Source: Phallusia mammillata (Eukaryota > Chordata > Ascidiacea > Phlebobranchia > Ascidiidae). Taken from it: a stretch of DNA of 64,000 nt. Every line of letters begins with the position of its first letter. Position 1 is the first letter of the stretch. Where the stretch lies: positions 90,289 to 154,288 of the forward strand of contig QLIY01000338.1 of assembly GCA_003260075.1 (NCBI GenBank). The letters are read 5' to 3'. Below are positions 1 through 14,600 of this stretch, in pieces. The position numbers and the translations under genes are program-made. The notes below the pieces were generated by a model. That model ran no database searches. It saw only the letters and a list, made by a program, of their open reading frames with translations, and was not told where the DNA came from.

Positions 1-3000
1 GCAAGTGCATTATGGTTATGATTTACGGAGTTTACTTTAACACGCAATCAGTTTGTTCTGGCTGGCAAAATGGTTTTCCGTTTCTTTCTCGTTTACTCGT
101 TTGCGTAAAAACGATAATCATTAGACAGTTTATGTGCAGAGCGTTGGATTGCAGCAACTTGATACCAGCAGCCTGCTTGTGGGGGTAACGATTTGCTTTA
201 AAACTCGACCAGTTAGTTAGTTTTTTTTAATTTTAAAAAAATGACCTTTAAATATAGGTGACGTCATGTGATCTATTAAAATCCTCGCTTTGATAAACTT
301 GCACAAAACTCATTAACGTTGTATCGGTGGGTTTAGTTTGTTTGTGTACAGTGTGTGTGTGGTGTATACAAGTAAAGTGAAGTGGTAACATCAGGTAGTC
401 ACGAATATTTATGTGGGTCAAGGTTTGTGCTGTTTACCACAAAACTGTTTCCGATGTCACCACAACAAATATCAGTGTTTTTTATCGGTGGGAATTTCCC
501 ATCATGCATTTATAAAATGAGCTGCAGGAAAGCCCATGACTTTGAGATGAAGTCGGTTTATTTGCACAGTGAGTTATGTTCTAGTGGTTTTGTCATGGGG
601 TCAGATTTGCATGAAATCTTCCCACATGAAAACATTAAAATTAAAGTACTTTAAATGTATCATTGACGGTATAATATAAAGCTAATGTCTTGCAGCGATT
701 AACGATGTTTTTGAGCAGTTAATTTGTGGAAGATGTTGCAAACCATTTTGAAGTTTTACAATTTACCCTCTCTTGCGATTACGCTGATTAGTTTTGTGTT
801 TCGAGTTAGAAAGGGTTATTCTTTGCAAACATAACTTTGCAAGAATTCATTGCCCCAGTGAGCTCCAACATCAAAAATGTAATAATTTAACCAACAGAGA
901 CTTTAGCGAGGTTAAGTGATATAGATCGTTCATTCATTATAACCACGTTGCAAGGTCAAGGTTGTTGTCATATTTATGACCGTGAAAGTTTGCAGATGTT
1001 CCTCAGGCAGGCAAAGAGAAACGCTACCTTATCGGTGCCCCCTGACCTCGTGACGTCAGCTACATGCGACTTGACTTCGTTGAATTGACTTGAAAAGCCC
1101 TCACAACGATTGGTGAGGGTGCTTGCCTTGTTAAGTGGGTTCAGCGCCGATACGAGTGGCACTCGGATTTTATTGATTTCACTTGTTTTGCCGAGTTGAA
1201 GGGAAAACCCGGAATTTGTGGAATTTTTGTTTTATGGGCTGCTGTTGTTCTAGATGAGACAGATCTGTTTTGGCACCGAAAGAAAAGTGTGTATTAAAAG
1301 TTGAGCTGCCAAAACCACAGATTGGCGTAGAAAGATGTGATAGTGAAAGTGCTTGTAGTGCTGTTGCCAGGGTTGTTCTTTTTCTGCCCAATTCTGTAAC
1401 TTGTTTCTGACATGAAGTTGCGCGTTGGTTTTTTTAAGCAAGTTGTCGAAAGGTTTTTTTTGTTATTTTAATTGCATTTTGACATGCACGCGTCTTTGTA
1501 AGCATTTAAATGCCGGTCACCCTGAGCTCGTTTTGGTATTGTTTTCAAGTTATTACGCAGTTGCGTTTCTTTGGCTAATTTTGACAAGCCTATTAAAGGA
1601 TTTGGAAAATTTCACCTGGCAATACTGTTTGTAGTGCTGTTTGGGATGTTTCGTCCGCATAGTTTCATAAACGTCAACGATTTAATCGTGATACTATTCA
1701 GAGTTTATTTCGTTCAGAGGAAGATAAACATAGCGACACAAACGGCCCATAAAAATTGCTTGCTAATAGCTGCAGAACGTTCAAACGTTATGGAGCGCAA
1801 TATAGTGGAGGTCACAGTTGGTGGATAATGTCTATAAACGCGCTATATTGTAAGGGTTGGTAACCAACCGACAGAAACTTCACATATTTAACGACGTGTT
1901 AAAGTGAGTTGGTGGATTAAGAGCAGCAATACAGCACAGTTGTTCGTGATCCAAACAAAATAGCTAAGCAATACAAGCAATCTCCATTACAAGCTGCAAC
2001 TGTCGCTACCATAGGTTGTAAATCCCTCAACTTTGCGCTGCCGACCATCTGCGCTCGATCGATCTACTCTTGCCCTTATTCTGCGAGGCACCTTTACTAT
2101 TGGCCAGCTTTATCTGATTTGCAACGACCTTAGGAAGACAATTGAAAAGTCGGTCAAAGGTCACAAGGTGTGCACATTTTGTCGTCACTGCGATGAACCT
2201 TTAAGGGGGAATTGATCAAGTGAACTAGCGTTTGCGGTGTTTGGTGCTGTAGTAAGAATAACTAAATTGGAAGTAATACGTGTTAAAAGTTTTGTGCCTT
2301 AAATAGATGTGATTATTTGAAAAGATGGAAAATACAGCAAAAGGTTAAACATGTAAAATAAAAAGGATGCATTTTTAATGAGACGTTTTGGCAAAACATT
2401 TGTCATCATCAGTAAATAGTTCATGAGAAAAACAAAAACTGTATTGAAGACTAGGATCGCAGATGCAGCATTGTTCAAAAAAAGTTTACAACAATTTAAA
2501 GAATCAATAATCCTGGCTATTACAGGATTTAGGCAAAGTTCCTCGATTTATTCGAATAGAATTTAAATGACAATTCATTCGTGCCAATCGCGTTCAAAAC
2601 TTGCATGGGGAAATAAAACAGGCTTTTATCACAGGAGACGACCACAAATTGACTTGTCCTAATCCCCCAACGAAGTTTTATCTACAAACAAACCAACGTC
2701 ACCGACACTGCAAGTGACGTAGTGAGCCATTGTGATCGAACAATTGAATCGCTCGAGCATGCACCGTTTTCCCGCCAAATGCGTCATAATATCCCGGAAT
2801 TTCTCGACGCGAGACGTTCCAGAACAAACAGAAATTTGAATGCAGGAGTCGACACGCAAAAGCAGGAGAGCTTAGTTGCAAGGTTTTATTACGCGTTGCA
2901 TGGTTTAAACCAGTTTCATAGCCGACAGTCGCCTTTACAGTTTGTACCAGTTGGACGAAACCATGTTAGAAACCGACAGTTATATCAAACAAATAGACGG

Positions 3001-5668
3001 GTATTGCACGAGTGATAATTTGTAATATTGTGTATAAAGTAGTTTTGCAATTCACGGGTTTATAGATGTGAAGTAAAGAGCTGTCGAGCGGCTTCGTATC
3101 ATAGAAGTTTAATCAAACGTTTGCAAGCGGCAGTTTGGTTAACTGCAGTAAATGAAGGTTACCACTAGTTGCTTTACGTAGGCAGCTTTTTTCTTTATTG
3201 GCGTGGTGTACTAGCCAGAAAACAGATAAGATCTTGTTCAAGAACTCATAATTTTTTTATCAGCAGTGAAGAAAAGAAATGTAATATTAACCAAATAGTT
3301 GGGAAAAACATTTCAGGAAATATAGTTTTGCGAAAAACAACTTTGCAATATTGGTTGGTGTTTAAACAACATTAACCTCCTTTCCCGACCAGTTGGTTGC
3401 TACTTGATGTGTGTCACTTCAAAACAGCAATTAGCTACCGACTGCACGCGACAGCGCAAGGGTCAAAGCAATTTAAACCCGCTGTTAACGCACGCTAATG
3501 GCTTCGAGGTTGGAAGGGATTTGTAAAACTTACTCCGCGGCAAAACAAGTCTCAATTTGCGGCTAACCGGAAAGCTGGCGCCCGAAATCTAAACAACACA
3601 CACCGAACCGCAAACTTGCTGTGAATTGGTTTGACCTTGGCAGAGGTTAAACGCAATGAGCGCATAACTGGTTACCAGGAAAGTGCATGAGCGCAAGGTA
3701 CTTCTACGAACGTTGTAATCTAATCAGGGTTCCCGTTAGTTGGTCTCTAGTCGTAAACGTGAGTTTCCTAACCAAGTTGATGCCACAACCTTTGACTATT
3801 TGGAGCTACCCGATTCCTTTATACCGACACGTGCTGCTGAAGTCGTAATTGGATAATTGACTACTTTTAGTTTGTTTAACAGCAGCCGAAGTAAAAAACA
3901 ACAACCACAGTTTTTAGTGTTTACAAAAATGCAAAAGGAGTTGCAATGTTCTACCAATTTGGAGAAATGCGAAATGATAAATGATTTGAAATTTGCTCAA
4001 GTGACCTTTAGTAAAAATAGATTTTGAAGGAGTCAGTAAAGTACAACCGTAAGAACAGAATCACTAAACGCCCAGTCTCCAGAAATGTTATTTACAAACA
4101 ACTCATTCTCTCTAAGCAGCAAGGAAACCGACAATTGAATTCATTTCGCAACTGTTTATCGGCGTTATAGCATTAAGCATTTCCCCGGTGCAACATATAC
4201 ACTAGGTTATAATCGTTTAATCGTGAAACGTATAGGATTAGTAAGAGGGAGTTTATTGGCATTGTGGTGGGTTCACACGATAGTTTCAGGCAATCTAAGG
4301 ATCACAGCAACGGATTAAAAGCAGTATGGGGAAATGGGTCGCCAGTTTACTACGCCGCGGGATATACCACTACATGATGGCTTGCTGTGTTGTTAAGCTG
4401 GGTTGAATGTTGGTGGTTAATAGGACGAACAGCAGAAGGTTGTCTGAAAAGGTTTAGCATGAATGTTAGTGTGATTTGTACTTTGTATACAACAGTTTTG
4501 TTTTGGAAGAGGCCTGTTTATCAGAAGTGTGGTCCGACTTGATGCTATGGAAGCTTTTTCATGTTTTGTAATTGATTTTATAATGTGATCTTAGGTAGCC
4601 TTGTGATGTTTTGATGGCTGGGCGTTATTTTGTGGCAAACATGAACATTTTATAGCGATTCTAGGCACCAAAAATAGAATAGGCGTGTTGGTGGGACCCT
4701 TTGAAATTGCGCATAAAATCTCATAAATAGGATTTGCAAAAAGCGAAAATTGTGTTTTTGTTTTGTGCGATGATGTCGTGCGTATATATATATACGCTCA
4801 GCTCAAGTTAAGCGTTACAGTTCTTGGGTTAGCATTATACTTCAATCAGAGCCAATGAATAGTGAAGTGATAAGCAGATTATTTATGGATAAGGACACCC
4901 CATATCAAAGGTGTGTGAGAAATATGATGTCAGTTGTGAGACGACCAACGTGAAGATTTAAGTGATTCACAATCAACCTGTGGTCCAAGATTTCATATCT
5001 CGCCCACGTGTTGATGGATTTGGCTGGGAATAATACAAGGTTGTCTCAAAAACCAACTCAGACCAGCTATTGTGTTCATACATGCCGAAAAATTAAACTT
5101 ATCTGATTTAGTGAGGGTGAAGTTTAAACTTAACCAATAAAAACGCCCTGAATAATTGCCGGTTGAGTAAAAAAAGAAAGTTAAATCAGTAAATCTTGAT
5201 TTTTTCAAAAACAAGGCAAATAAAGTGTTGTCATTTTCGGTTCTGAAAACTATGACAAACATACACATCTTTCTTAACTTTAATTGATAAAAAAGGTTGG
5301 GATCGGTCAAGGCGTTATGTGTATAGCTTAAATATATTGGCTTTTGTTTCTTGTCAGAGAAAAATATGCTGTAAAAGTCGCAGCAGTTGCATTATCGGAT
5401 TACAGCCAAGGTTTTTACGAGTTAAATACAATCGATTATCGAAAAATCGCAAGCTGCTATTAGTCCTATATTAAAAGAAAGTGGACAAGGAAAAATCAAG
5501 ACGAGACTGCGCAGAAATGCGACGGAATTAAGGCGAAATCAAATCGAATTACCCGTCGAGTGAGGTTGGGAAGAACAAAAGAAACTCAAGTGTCGTGTTT
5601 TCTTGCGCAGGAGACAGACGATCGATTGCTAGGCACAAAAATAACAAGCCGAAACTGAGACTTAAGCG
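1..5668. other. Gene-free stretch upstream of the NAV gene
   Basis: I found no convincing coding exon on either strand. The open frames here are short, have no recognisable domain and do not chain by splice sites. The stretch could hold 5' UTR exons or regulatory DNA of the NAV gene, or introns of a longer NAV isoform whose first exons lie outside the window. A good splice acceptor (pyrimidine-rich, ending cgcag) at about 5601-5610 suggests that the first coding exon can be joined to an upstream non-coding exon. Confidence 0.6.
2370..2410 (-). repeat. Degenerate CTGATGA...AAACGT repeat
   Basis: Read on the minus strand, this stretch has CTGATGA followed about 16 nt later by AAAACGT. It resembles the better-formed copy at 10048-10076 and the copy inside the fold-back element near 42.8 kb. 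It is probably a fragment of a dispersed element. Confidence 0.35.
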
Positions 5669-8600
5669 ATGGAGGGTTCTTGCGGCGAAGAGAAGGAGTT
5701 GGACAAACTGAGAAAAACTATCGAAGATTTGCGAGCCAAGGCGGAGAGAAGCGGTAACTTTGCCCCCCACACGAGTACACCTAATGGTGGAAATGTGTTC
5801 TTTCCTGATGTGAAGGGCAGTGCAGGTTCGATGCATGTACAAAGCGATAGCTCGTATTCGTCGTCGTCTGATGGTGGAAGTCATTGGGGAACAAACTCAA
5901 GACATTACGGTAAAAAGTGATTAATTACTAAGCTATTATCTGTAAACTCTTGCATGCTTTAACATAGGGATATATAACACCATAAACTATAAACTACGAA
6001 AAATATATTCTGACTTTTTACACATTTTGTTTTAAAGTTTAGCATTTTTTTTTTTTTTTTTTTTCNTTTTTTTTTTTTTTTTTGATCAGAGAAAACTTTT
6101 TTCTAACACTAACACTTTTTCTAACAACATGATTCGCAACAGCCATTGGTCTAAAAAAAGTCGGGTTTTATAAGTTAATTTTCACTGAATTTTATCTTTG
6201 TCAGACCCTCTGTCACCAAATGCGAGTAAACGAGTTTCATCCGGAAGTTTGTCGAGCATGAGTTCCCACGCTAGTCACTCAAGCATGTCGTCTTCCAGCT
6301 CAGGAAGTAGCGGTGACAACGACCAGAGGAAGGAAGCAAAGAAGAAAAGATGGGTATGAAACATATTGACCCAAGTTTGAACCAACGTTTTTTTTTATAA
6401 ATAAAACTCGTTAGATTTTTTAGAATGCGATCTAAATATAAGGAGCAAAACTGTTAAACATTTCAAACTGACCCGGAATAGCTCCTGTCGTGGGTTCGAA
6501 TTCCACCATAGGCTAAATTGTTCTAGCCTGTGCTTTGCCGTATGTGTGAATGCTTCGTGACCGGTTGATTCGGTATAACGCCTTTTATTAGACCTGGCAT
6601 ACCATGATGTACCTTTTAAAATGTATTATGTTTAAGTTTTGTAATGATAGTCAAATACGGCAAGACTTAAACTAAACACGCTATAAAACAAAGCATAAGT
6701 TGTAACCAATTCGCAACACAAACCAAAAACTGAGAGAAAAACAAATAACATTACAACTGAGCCACGCATATAGCCAACAAATCCTCTATTTCCGAACCGC
6801 TTACCAGAAACATGATACACGATAATATTTTGGGGGGGGGGGTCCGAGTTCAGAAACAAATAACATTACAACTGAGCCACGCATATAGCCAACAAATTCT
6901 CTATTTCCGAACCGCTTACCAGAAACATGATACACGATAATATTTTAATCACCCGCACCTTCTGACCACACGGAGGCGCGCATCTGCCCCAAAACCGCAG
7001 ACAAACACGGCGAGAGGAGTCAGCCAGTCAAACGCTTCCCCTGTTCACCATAAACGGAGATATGTTTAAAACAGGGCGCTCCAAATATCGTGATGGGATA
7101 TATTGGGTTAGTAATGATCCCCGGTAAACCCTGATGTAGGGGTTAGAGAGCGAGGAACAGAACAGTGGGGATATGCTGAAATGAAAGTCCGATAGCGTCT
7201 AATAGTTTGTGGTTTAACTACCTGTGGTATCAAAGTGGGATTAGTTTGGAATTCCTACAAGATTTTTTTGAAATAACCCTAACGCAGTATCGCAACAGCG
7301 ATTTGGAAAAACGCATAGTGGTCAAATACTCAACACTTTTATTGTTCGATTTTGTTCTGGACACTGCTTAAATTATGCCTCCCTTGAGACTTTTTAAATG
7401 ACTTTTACATCCATACAATACTTGATTTTTTGGCCTAAATATTACTAAAGTGCACAGCTAAATGAAAGTATACAAGAAATCAATATTTCTTCACTGTTTC
7501 GTGTTACTATTTCAAAACAGCCAATTGTATATTTTGATTTCAATATATTCTCCTACAGCTTCCGTTAAAGTCGGCTTTCTCACGTGGCGGCAAGTCGTCA
7601 CAGTCGAGTGGAGTTCAGGAATTCACAGACGGTGAGGACTCTGGGTGTCCGATATCTCCCACAACCTCAAGACGAATCCTGCATAACCCCAGGTGAGCCT
7701 AACCCCGCGGGTCAGAAGTGTGGGGTTACTTTAGGTCACAGATGTTGTTGACCTTTCGGTAAAGGTGACATATTTTTGTAGTTGGGATAATTGAATTGAA
7801 GAAACCCAACAGGTCTTGTTGAATAAGCCGAGCACATACAAAAACACGAATATATTACAAATTGTGAAACAAAAGTGGGTGCATTTAGAAACAATAATAA
7901 AGTAAAGATTCTTATGGTGGGGTTCATCAAAACATAACATCAACTTTTTCTCAAGTTCTTCTTATCCCATAAACTAGTTCAACGTTGGGGGGGGGGTGCA
8001 CATATAAAAACACGAATATATTACAAATTCTGAAACAAAAGTGGGTGCATTTAGAAACAAGAATAAAGTAAAGATTCTTATGGTGGGATTCATCAAAACA
8101 TAACATCATTTTTTTCTCAAGTTCTTCTTATCCCATAAATTGTTTCAACGTTTAATTAGAAAGTGGAAGAAGTATAAGTCGGATCAACCAGTAAATTACT
8201 AATCCCTCAATAATGCAATTGTAATGAGCAGAGGCCGAGATGAAACAAGTGTAGTGTAATCTAATAACTCGATTAATTGGATTTAATTTTTTAAACCGAT
8301 CGCATTATTATAAACCAACCACAAAGCATCAAATATCTAATTAACCAGGAATAAACGCGACCCACTGTGATAAACTATATTTGCAAAAACTCGCCTTAAC
8401 AAACAACTAAATCTTACATACTAAAAATCAATACAGAAGAAGGTGCCTGAAGGCATTTTGTAACACTCGTTTGTCCGTGAAACGCTAAAAGTGTTATTTC
8501 AGGGGGGGGGGCTAAAACGCGACCCACTGTGATAAACTGTGTTTGCAAAAACTCGCTTTAACCGACAACTAAATCTTATATGGTAAAAATCAATACAGAA

Positions 8601-11600
8601 GAAGGTGCCTGAAGTCATTTTGTAACACTCGTTTGTCCGTGAAACGCTAAAAGTGTTATTTCAACGAACATTAAAAAGATTCACACAGTGGCGAAAAAAA
8701 ACTTATTTATCATATGACCTGGTTCTTCAGTAAACGCACGACAACGACCACCAAAACCTGTCAAAGCATCAGCAACCTGTTTTAAATACATTTAGAGGTT
8801 TTGCAACCGTTTGTCCGAATGGCTTATTCATATCATCTCAAACTGCAATGTTAAACAAAAACCATTTTGTATTTCTTACAACGTTTAATTTTCCATCTAG
8901 CCTTGGTCTAACTCCTCGCGACGGCCGCATCTCTTACGACGAAATCCTCCACATTGTTCAGGAGAAAGACCGAAAGCTCACTGACGTCAGGCTCGCAGCA
9001 CTTACGTCACAACACCAACTTCATCAGCTACAAGATCAGATCGTTCAAATGCAGGTTGGTCCAGTGAAGTTTAAGGCCATGTGAATGTCTGGCAAACTGT
9101 TGCCATGTGTGGTAATGAATATCAGTTCCGTTTTATTTCATTGCTTTTTCGTCTGGTAAAATTAGGGTTTGCTGGCAAGATAGGGTCTTTTACCAACCTG
9201 TAGGTGGGGGGGGGGTCAGTGAAGTTTAAGGCCATGCGTATGTCTGGAAAACTGTTGCCATGTGTGGTAACGAATATCAGTTTCGTTTTGTTTCATTGTT
9301 TTTTGTCTGGGAAAATTAGGGTTTGCTGGCAAGATAGGGTCTTTTACCAACCTGTAGGTGGGGGGGGGGGCTTGACCTTTTATTGTACACAATAAAGAAT
9401 ATTTACTCAGAGCCCATTATGTTTGATTCTACAGTAGAATATTGCCACATAAGAATCGGTCTTCTTATATTTCTGAATCAGCAACTAAAAGTGACAGTTG
9501 AACAAAAAGCAATAAGACGACTATTGCAGTCTTCTCTGAATCATTTTGATCAGATCTTTAATCAAGTTGAGGTAAACCAATATGAAGTCAAATATTTTCT
9601 TTACTTCAGCACGAGATGCAATTACTCCGAATGGAAAACGAACGTCTCCAGTGGGGGGGGGGTATTTTGATCAGATCTTTAAATCAAGTTGAGGTCAACC
9701 AATATAAAGTCAAATACATTCCTTTTTCAGCACGAGATGCAATTACTCCGAATGGAAAACGAACGTCTCCAGTCACGTGTTACAAGTCCTGATTACGCCA
9801 CAAACACCATGACGTCAAACCGCTCGACGCTGAGAAGACAAAACACAACCGAGCTTGCCTCCTACAGAGATGAAAAACTCAGCTCAACTGCGCCACCTGA
9901 CGAGCTAAGTCTCGCCCCTGGATTGCCAAGATTAGGTTGGTCATTTCAGTTTTGAAGTAGTTAAAAAGGCGGTAACACAAATGTTAGTTACTTTTATGGG
10001 CGTCCGTATGTCTTTGCTATTTCTTTTTATTTAAAGGAGTATTTTGCCTGACGATGACAATAAAAACTGTCGAAACGTTGTAATGTTTTCCACTCAGATA
10101 TTGGCTTGTATCTTCTTTCTGAGTCTCCGTATGATTGTTTTTTTTCGTTTTTTTGCCTGTACGTTGCACCGTCTTTGACAACATAGTTCAACAGTTGATG
10201 CAAGTGTAACATAAACTGAGAGTTTAAATTCAGTCTTTTCAGTGCTGTACCAGTTGGTTCTAAGGGGGGGGGGCTTTTGCCTGACGATGACAATAAAAAC
10301 ATTAGAAACGTTGTAATGTTTTCCACTCAAATATTGGCTTGTATCTTCTTACTGGGTCTACGCATGCTTTTTTTGGTCGGTATGTTACATCATCTTTGAC
10401 AACATAGTTCAACAGTTGATGCAAGTGTAACATAACCTGAGAGTTTAAATTCAGTCTTTTCAGTGCTGTACCAGTTGGTTCTAACAGAGCACCTTAGTGA
10501 TACCCAACCATTAGTCCATCTCTTCCTTTTGTTCATAGATTGCTGTAAACTTCACCGCTTAGTGTCGCCCGGGAGCGAGGAGGAGGGCGCGCAACTAAAG
10601 TTCGTGGTTCGAACCTCAGGGTCACCAAAGGTAGCATCTTCACAATCAAGACATGAACTACTCATAGGGAGTGTCCCTGTACCGAGGAAAGCCAGCTGGG
10701 ATGACTTGGATCGGAAAACCAGCGATATATTTTTGGTGAGTTCTTATGTTGGATGTTGATAAAACGTCTCTGATAAAACCAGATTGCAAGCAGTACATTG
10801 TTGTAATGCCACAGCCCTCATATTTTGACTGTATTAATTCATGGACAGCTGATAGTTCCACATTAATCTAAAGTTCCTGACTTCTGTTTTTCAAACATTT
10901 TCTTTTGCGCTTGTTTGTGAAACTTCTCCATGGTTTATGGAATAAGCATTGACATTGTAGTGTTGGTCCAACCTCAGTGGTCCCTTTATATTACAATTCA
11001 TAAGGTCCATTGAACATTGCCACTCTAACATTATTGTTTGCTTTTTAGGAATATTGTCGTTGTGTGGATGGAGACAGCAGGCTAGGTTTGTCAACCTCAA
11101 GCATCGCTTTTTACAAAGTCGGCGAACAAGCTCGAATTCCTGGGTCTTCTCCACCTGAACTACTTCCGTGTGCTTTCATCATCGGTGACGTCAACACTGT
11201 CGAGATTTCGTTAAAAGGTTGGTTAGATCAGATTTAACAAGGATGACAAGGATCGAGTTTTGTTGTGGAGATGTTGTAGATTTTAGCTAGGAAGTGCAAT
11301 GACTGAATAACATCGTTAAGTTTCACCCCAATTATGTCAAAAACAAAGCGTCAACAGTTTGCAAATCGTTATGCTTGATTGGTAGCACAACCTCGGAACA
11401 TCAGGCCTCCAATTAAGCTTTTTGAAAACATCGTTTTGGAATGTCCATGTTTTAATGATGGAAAGCATAATCTCAAAAAATTAGTTCTCCACTTTGGCTT
11501 TGTAGACATAAACATTGCGTTAATATAAAACTAAGCGTTGCAATCGCATGTGCATTGTGGATTGTAATTCTCGGTTTCCAACTCATGCATGTCGGGGTGT

Positions 11601-14600
11601 AACTTGCTGAAATGGATATTTGGTCTTCAGATGCAGCATGTGGATCAGTCGACCTGCTTGCGTTCAGCACTCTTATACCGAAAGATATGTTGCTTCGATA
11701 TGTGAACAACGTGATGCACCACAAACGAATCATGCTTCACGGTCCATCTGGAACAGGGAAGAGCTCCCTCGCTCACAGGTAGGCGTCAGAGTAGACAAAA
11801 ATGATAGTGTAAGCACACCACAATGTTGAAATTCAATTATGAGATATTGTGCTGAAGTTTTCTTCGGACCCAGTAAAGATTGACTGACAACGCTTTTATA
11901 TCAAAATGTATTTGTCTGTGATAAGATAGGTACTTGATCTTAACCTGGAAATAAAAGTCTCCAAATTTGTGGCATAAATCCTTACGGTTCGCCCAGAATC
12001 ATTTCTGCCAAGAATTAATTTAACACGAAATATGACCCAGTATAGATACAAAAACTTTCGTTCTTGAAATGATTAAGATGGGGGGGGGGGCGTTACGGTT
12101 CGCCCAGAATCATTTCTGCCAAGAATTAATTTAACACAATACATGACCCAGTATAGATACAAAAACTTTCGTTCTTGAAATGATTAAGATTGTGAAATAT
12201 GTTGGTGGATACGTTTTAAGCATTAATTGAATCTTGCCACAGCCTGGCGCACCACCTAGTAACGAGAGTTCGACGGAATCTTGATCCTTCAAAAATGATT
12301 TTTATCTACGATGTGAAGCAAAACGGGGAAGAGGTGGGTTCAAATTTTGTTAAATCCCTGAAACGTTACAATTGATTTCTACCATTAACCAACAATTCAG
12401 GGCTGATCCCAGTTACGAATGTGTGTTTATCTAATCTGACAAACTTACAACAGTTAAAGTTTGATGTAAGAGGCAAAACTTTGAGAACTTTAAATCACAA
12501 GCAAAATAACAATGTATTTCATTTTTTTGATTTCAGGAGCTTCAAAACTACCTGAAAAACATCTCAGACATTTGTGGTGGGGGGGGGGGTTTTGTTAAAT
12601 CCCTGAAACGTTACAATTGATTTCTACCATAAACCAACAATTCAGGATTCATCCCAGTTGTGAATGTATTATGAATTTAGCTGACAAACTAACAATGATT
12701 AAAGTTGAATGTAAGAGGCAAAACGTGAGAGTTAGATTAAAAACTGGATCATCAAAAACCATTCTTTTGACCTGCAAAAAAACCCATAAAAAAACTAAAA
12801 CACCATCACGTTAACATTTCATTTTTTTCAGGAGCTTCAAAACTACCTGAAAAACATCTCAGACATTTGTGGTCATACGTCATCAAACAACGTCATCACC
12901 GTGCCTCACGTCATCATTGTGGAAAACATGCATCTGGTGACGTCACTAAAAGACATGTTCGCCCCCTTGTTTGGCCTTCCTGATGACGTCAACTGCCCTT
13001 ACGTCATAGGTAAGTGTACGGTGGACAAAAATGTTTTATTGTGACTTTAATTTCCACACAAGAAATATACATTATTTGTTTATATTCCAGGCACCATTCT
13101 ACAAGGCAAGGCGCAAGGCAAGATGGCTGACCAGTGCGAGAACGGCGGGGGGGGGGATGGCTGACCAGTGCGAGAACGGCTTCACGTGGCTTTCCTGCAC
13201 CAACAGCAGTTCGCATGTGAAGGACTACCTCGGCAGGTTCTTAAGGTAAACAAAAATATGTTGGATCGTATAAGAGCTGCGCACATTTTTTTGCTAAGCC
13301 AGATTGTACAAGCAGTTTGCACACAACCAAGAGGAAACATTGCTAATAACGTTATCATGTCAACATAGCGATTTAATCACACATCACCTTTGTCTAAGTT
13401 TTGCAGTTAATGATTGCGCATATGATGACCACTTGTATTCCAACTTATACAACTTAGGATTGATGACAAAGCACAATGTAACCTTGATTCACATTTTCAG
13501 GAGGGCGGTTATAGAACACGAAATATCTGGCCAACAAAACGACGATGAAGAGTTCCAGAACACATTACGAGTGATCACGTGGTTGCCTCTTTGCTGGCAC
13601 CACGTGAACAGATGTTTGGAGTCCCAATGTCCGACAGACGTTACCATAGGTAAGTAGTGGAAATAGCTCGGGCACGTTAAGTATCTTTGATGCATGATTT
13701 GTGAGAATATTAAATAAAAAACGCATAACTGACTAGTGACCAGTTAAAGCATTCGAAAGAAATATTTTTTTGTAACTGTGGAAAATGTTTGGACACATCA
13801 TCAAATTGCGACAACTTTTAAAAAATACACGCGTTTCTAGTAGATTTAACCAAATGTTTTAAACAAAATACGACTGATGCCCAAATAAAGCAATTAAAAG
13901 AAATCATTTTGTACCAAAACTGAAACGTTCGTTTGAAACTTCACAGAACGTACTTTTACAGGACCTCGAGTATTTGCGTCGTGTCCTTCCGACTTTTACG
14001 CCTCCTGTACGTGGTTCGTGCAAGTGTGGAACCACGTCATAGCTCCCTACGTCATAACGGCAATTAGGCGAATCCGCCAATCACAAAAGAGTGATACGAG
14101 TCACGTGACTTGGAAGGACCCGGCGGAGTGGGTGATTGACAGGTGAGCTGGTTGACATGGTAACCGGGAATAATAAGTTTTAATCTAAGTTTGTCAACAG
14201 ATTTTTAGGATTATCAATTTTTGCTGCCCTTTATATCTGACCTTCTTGGAGTTTATTAGTTGATTAAGAACATTGCACCATAAACACTCACAACTACCAG
14301 CATACTACGGCTTGTCACAGGGATAAAAATAATATACACTCAATAATTGCAAAACACAGCTCAATTTTCAGAATTTCTGACGAGAGACGGTTAAAACGCA
14401 CATAGTAAAGTGACAAGACATACAAATTTAACCTACTTGTTGCGCTACATATTGCTGACGACTTTTGTTTAACCTTGTATTCAAATAAGCTAACAACCAT
14501 CCATCATTCAGCTTTCCGTGGAACGCAAGCGACATGGGGTGCGACAACACATTGCGCCTCAAGCGGATCACAGAAGACGACCTCAACACACCTCCAGTTC

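Noticed and set aside
5549..5884. Antisense open frame across NAV exon 1
   Set aside because: Shadow of the coding exon on the opposite strand.
9610..9652. Apparent alternative first copy of NAV exon 5
   Set aside because: It ends in a G run without a donor and duplicates the true exon at 9731. It fits the artefact pattern.
12537..12578. Apparent extra copy of NAV exon 10
   Set aside because: Truncated by a G run; the complete exon is at 12832.
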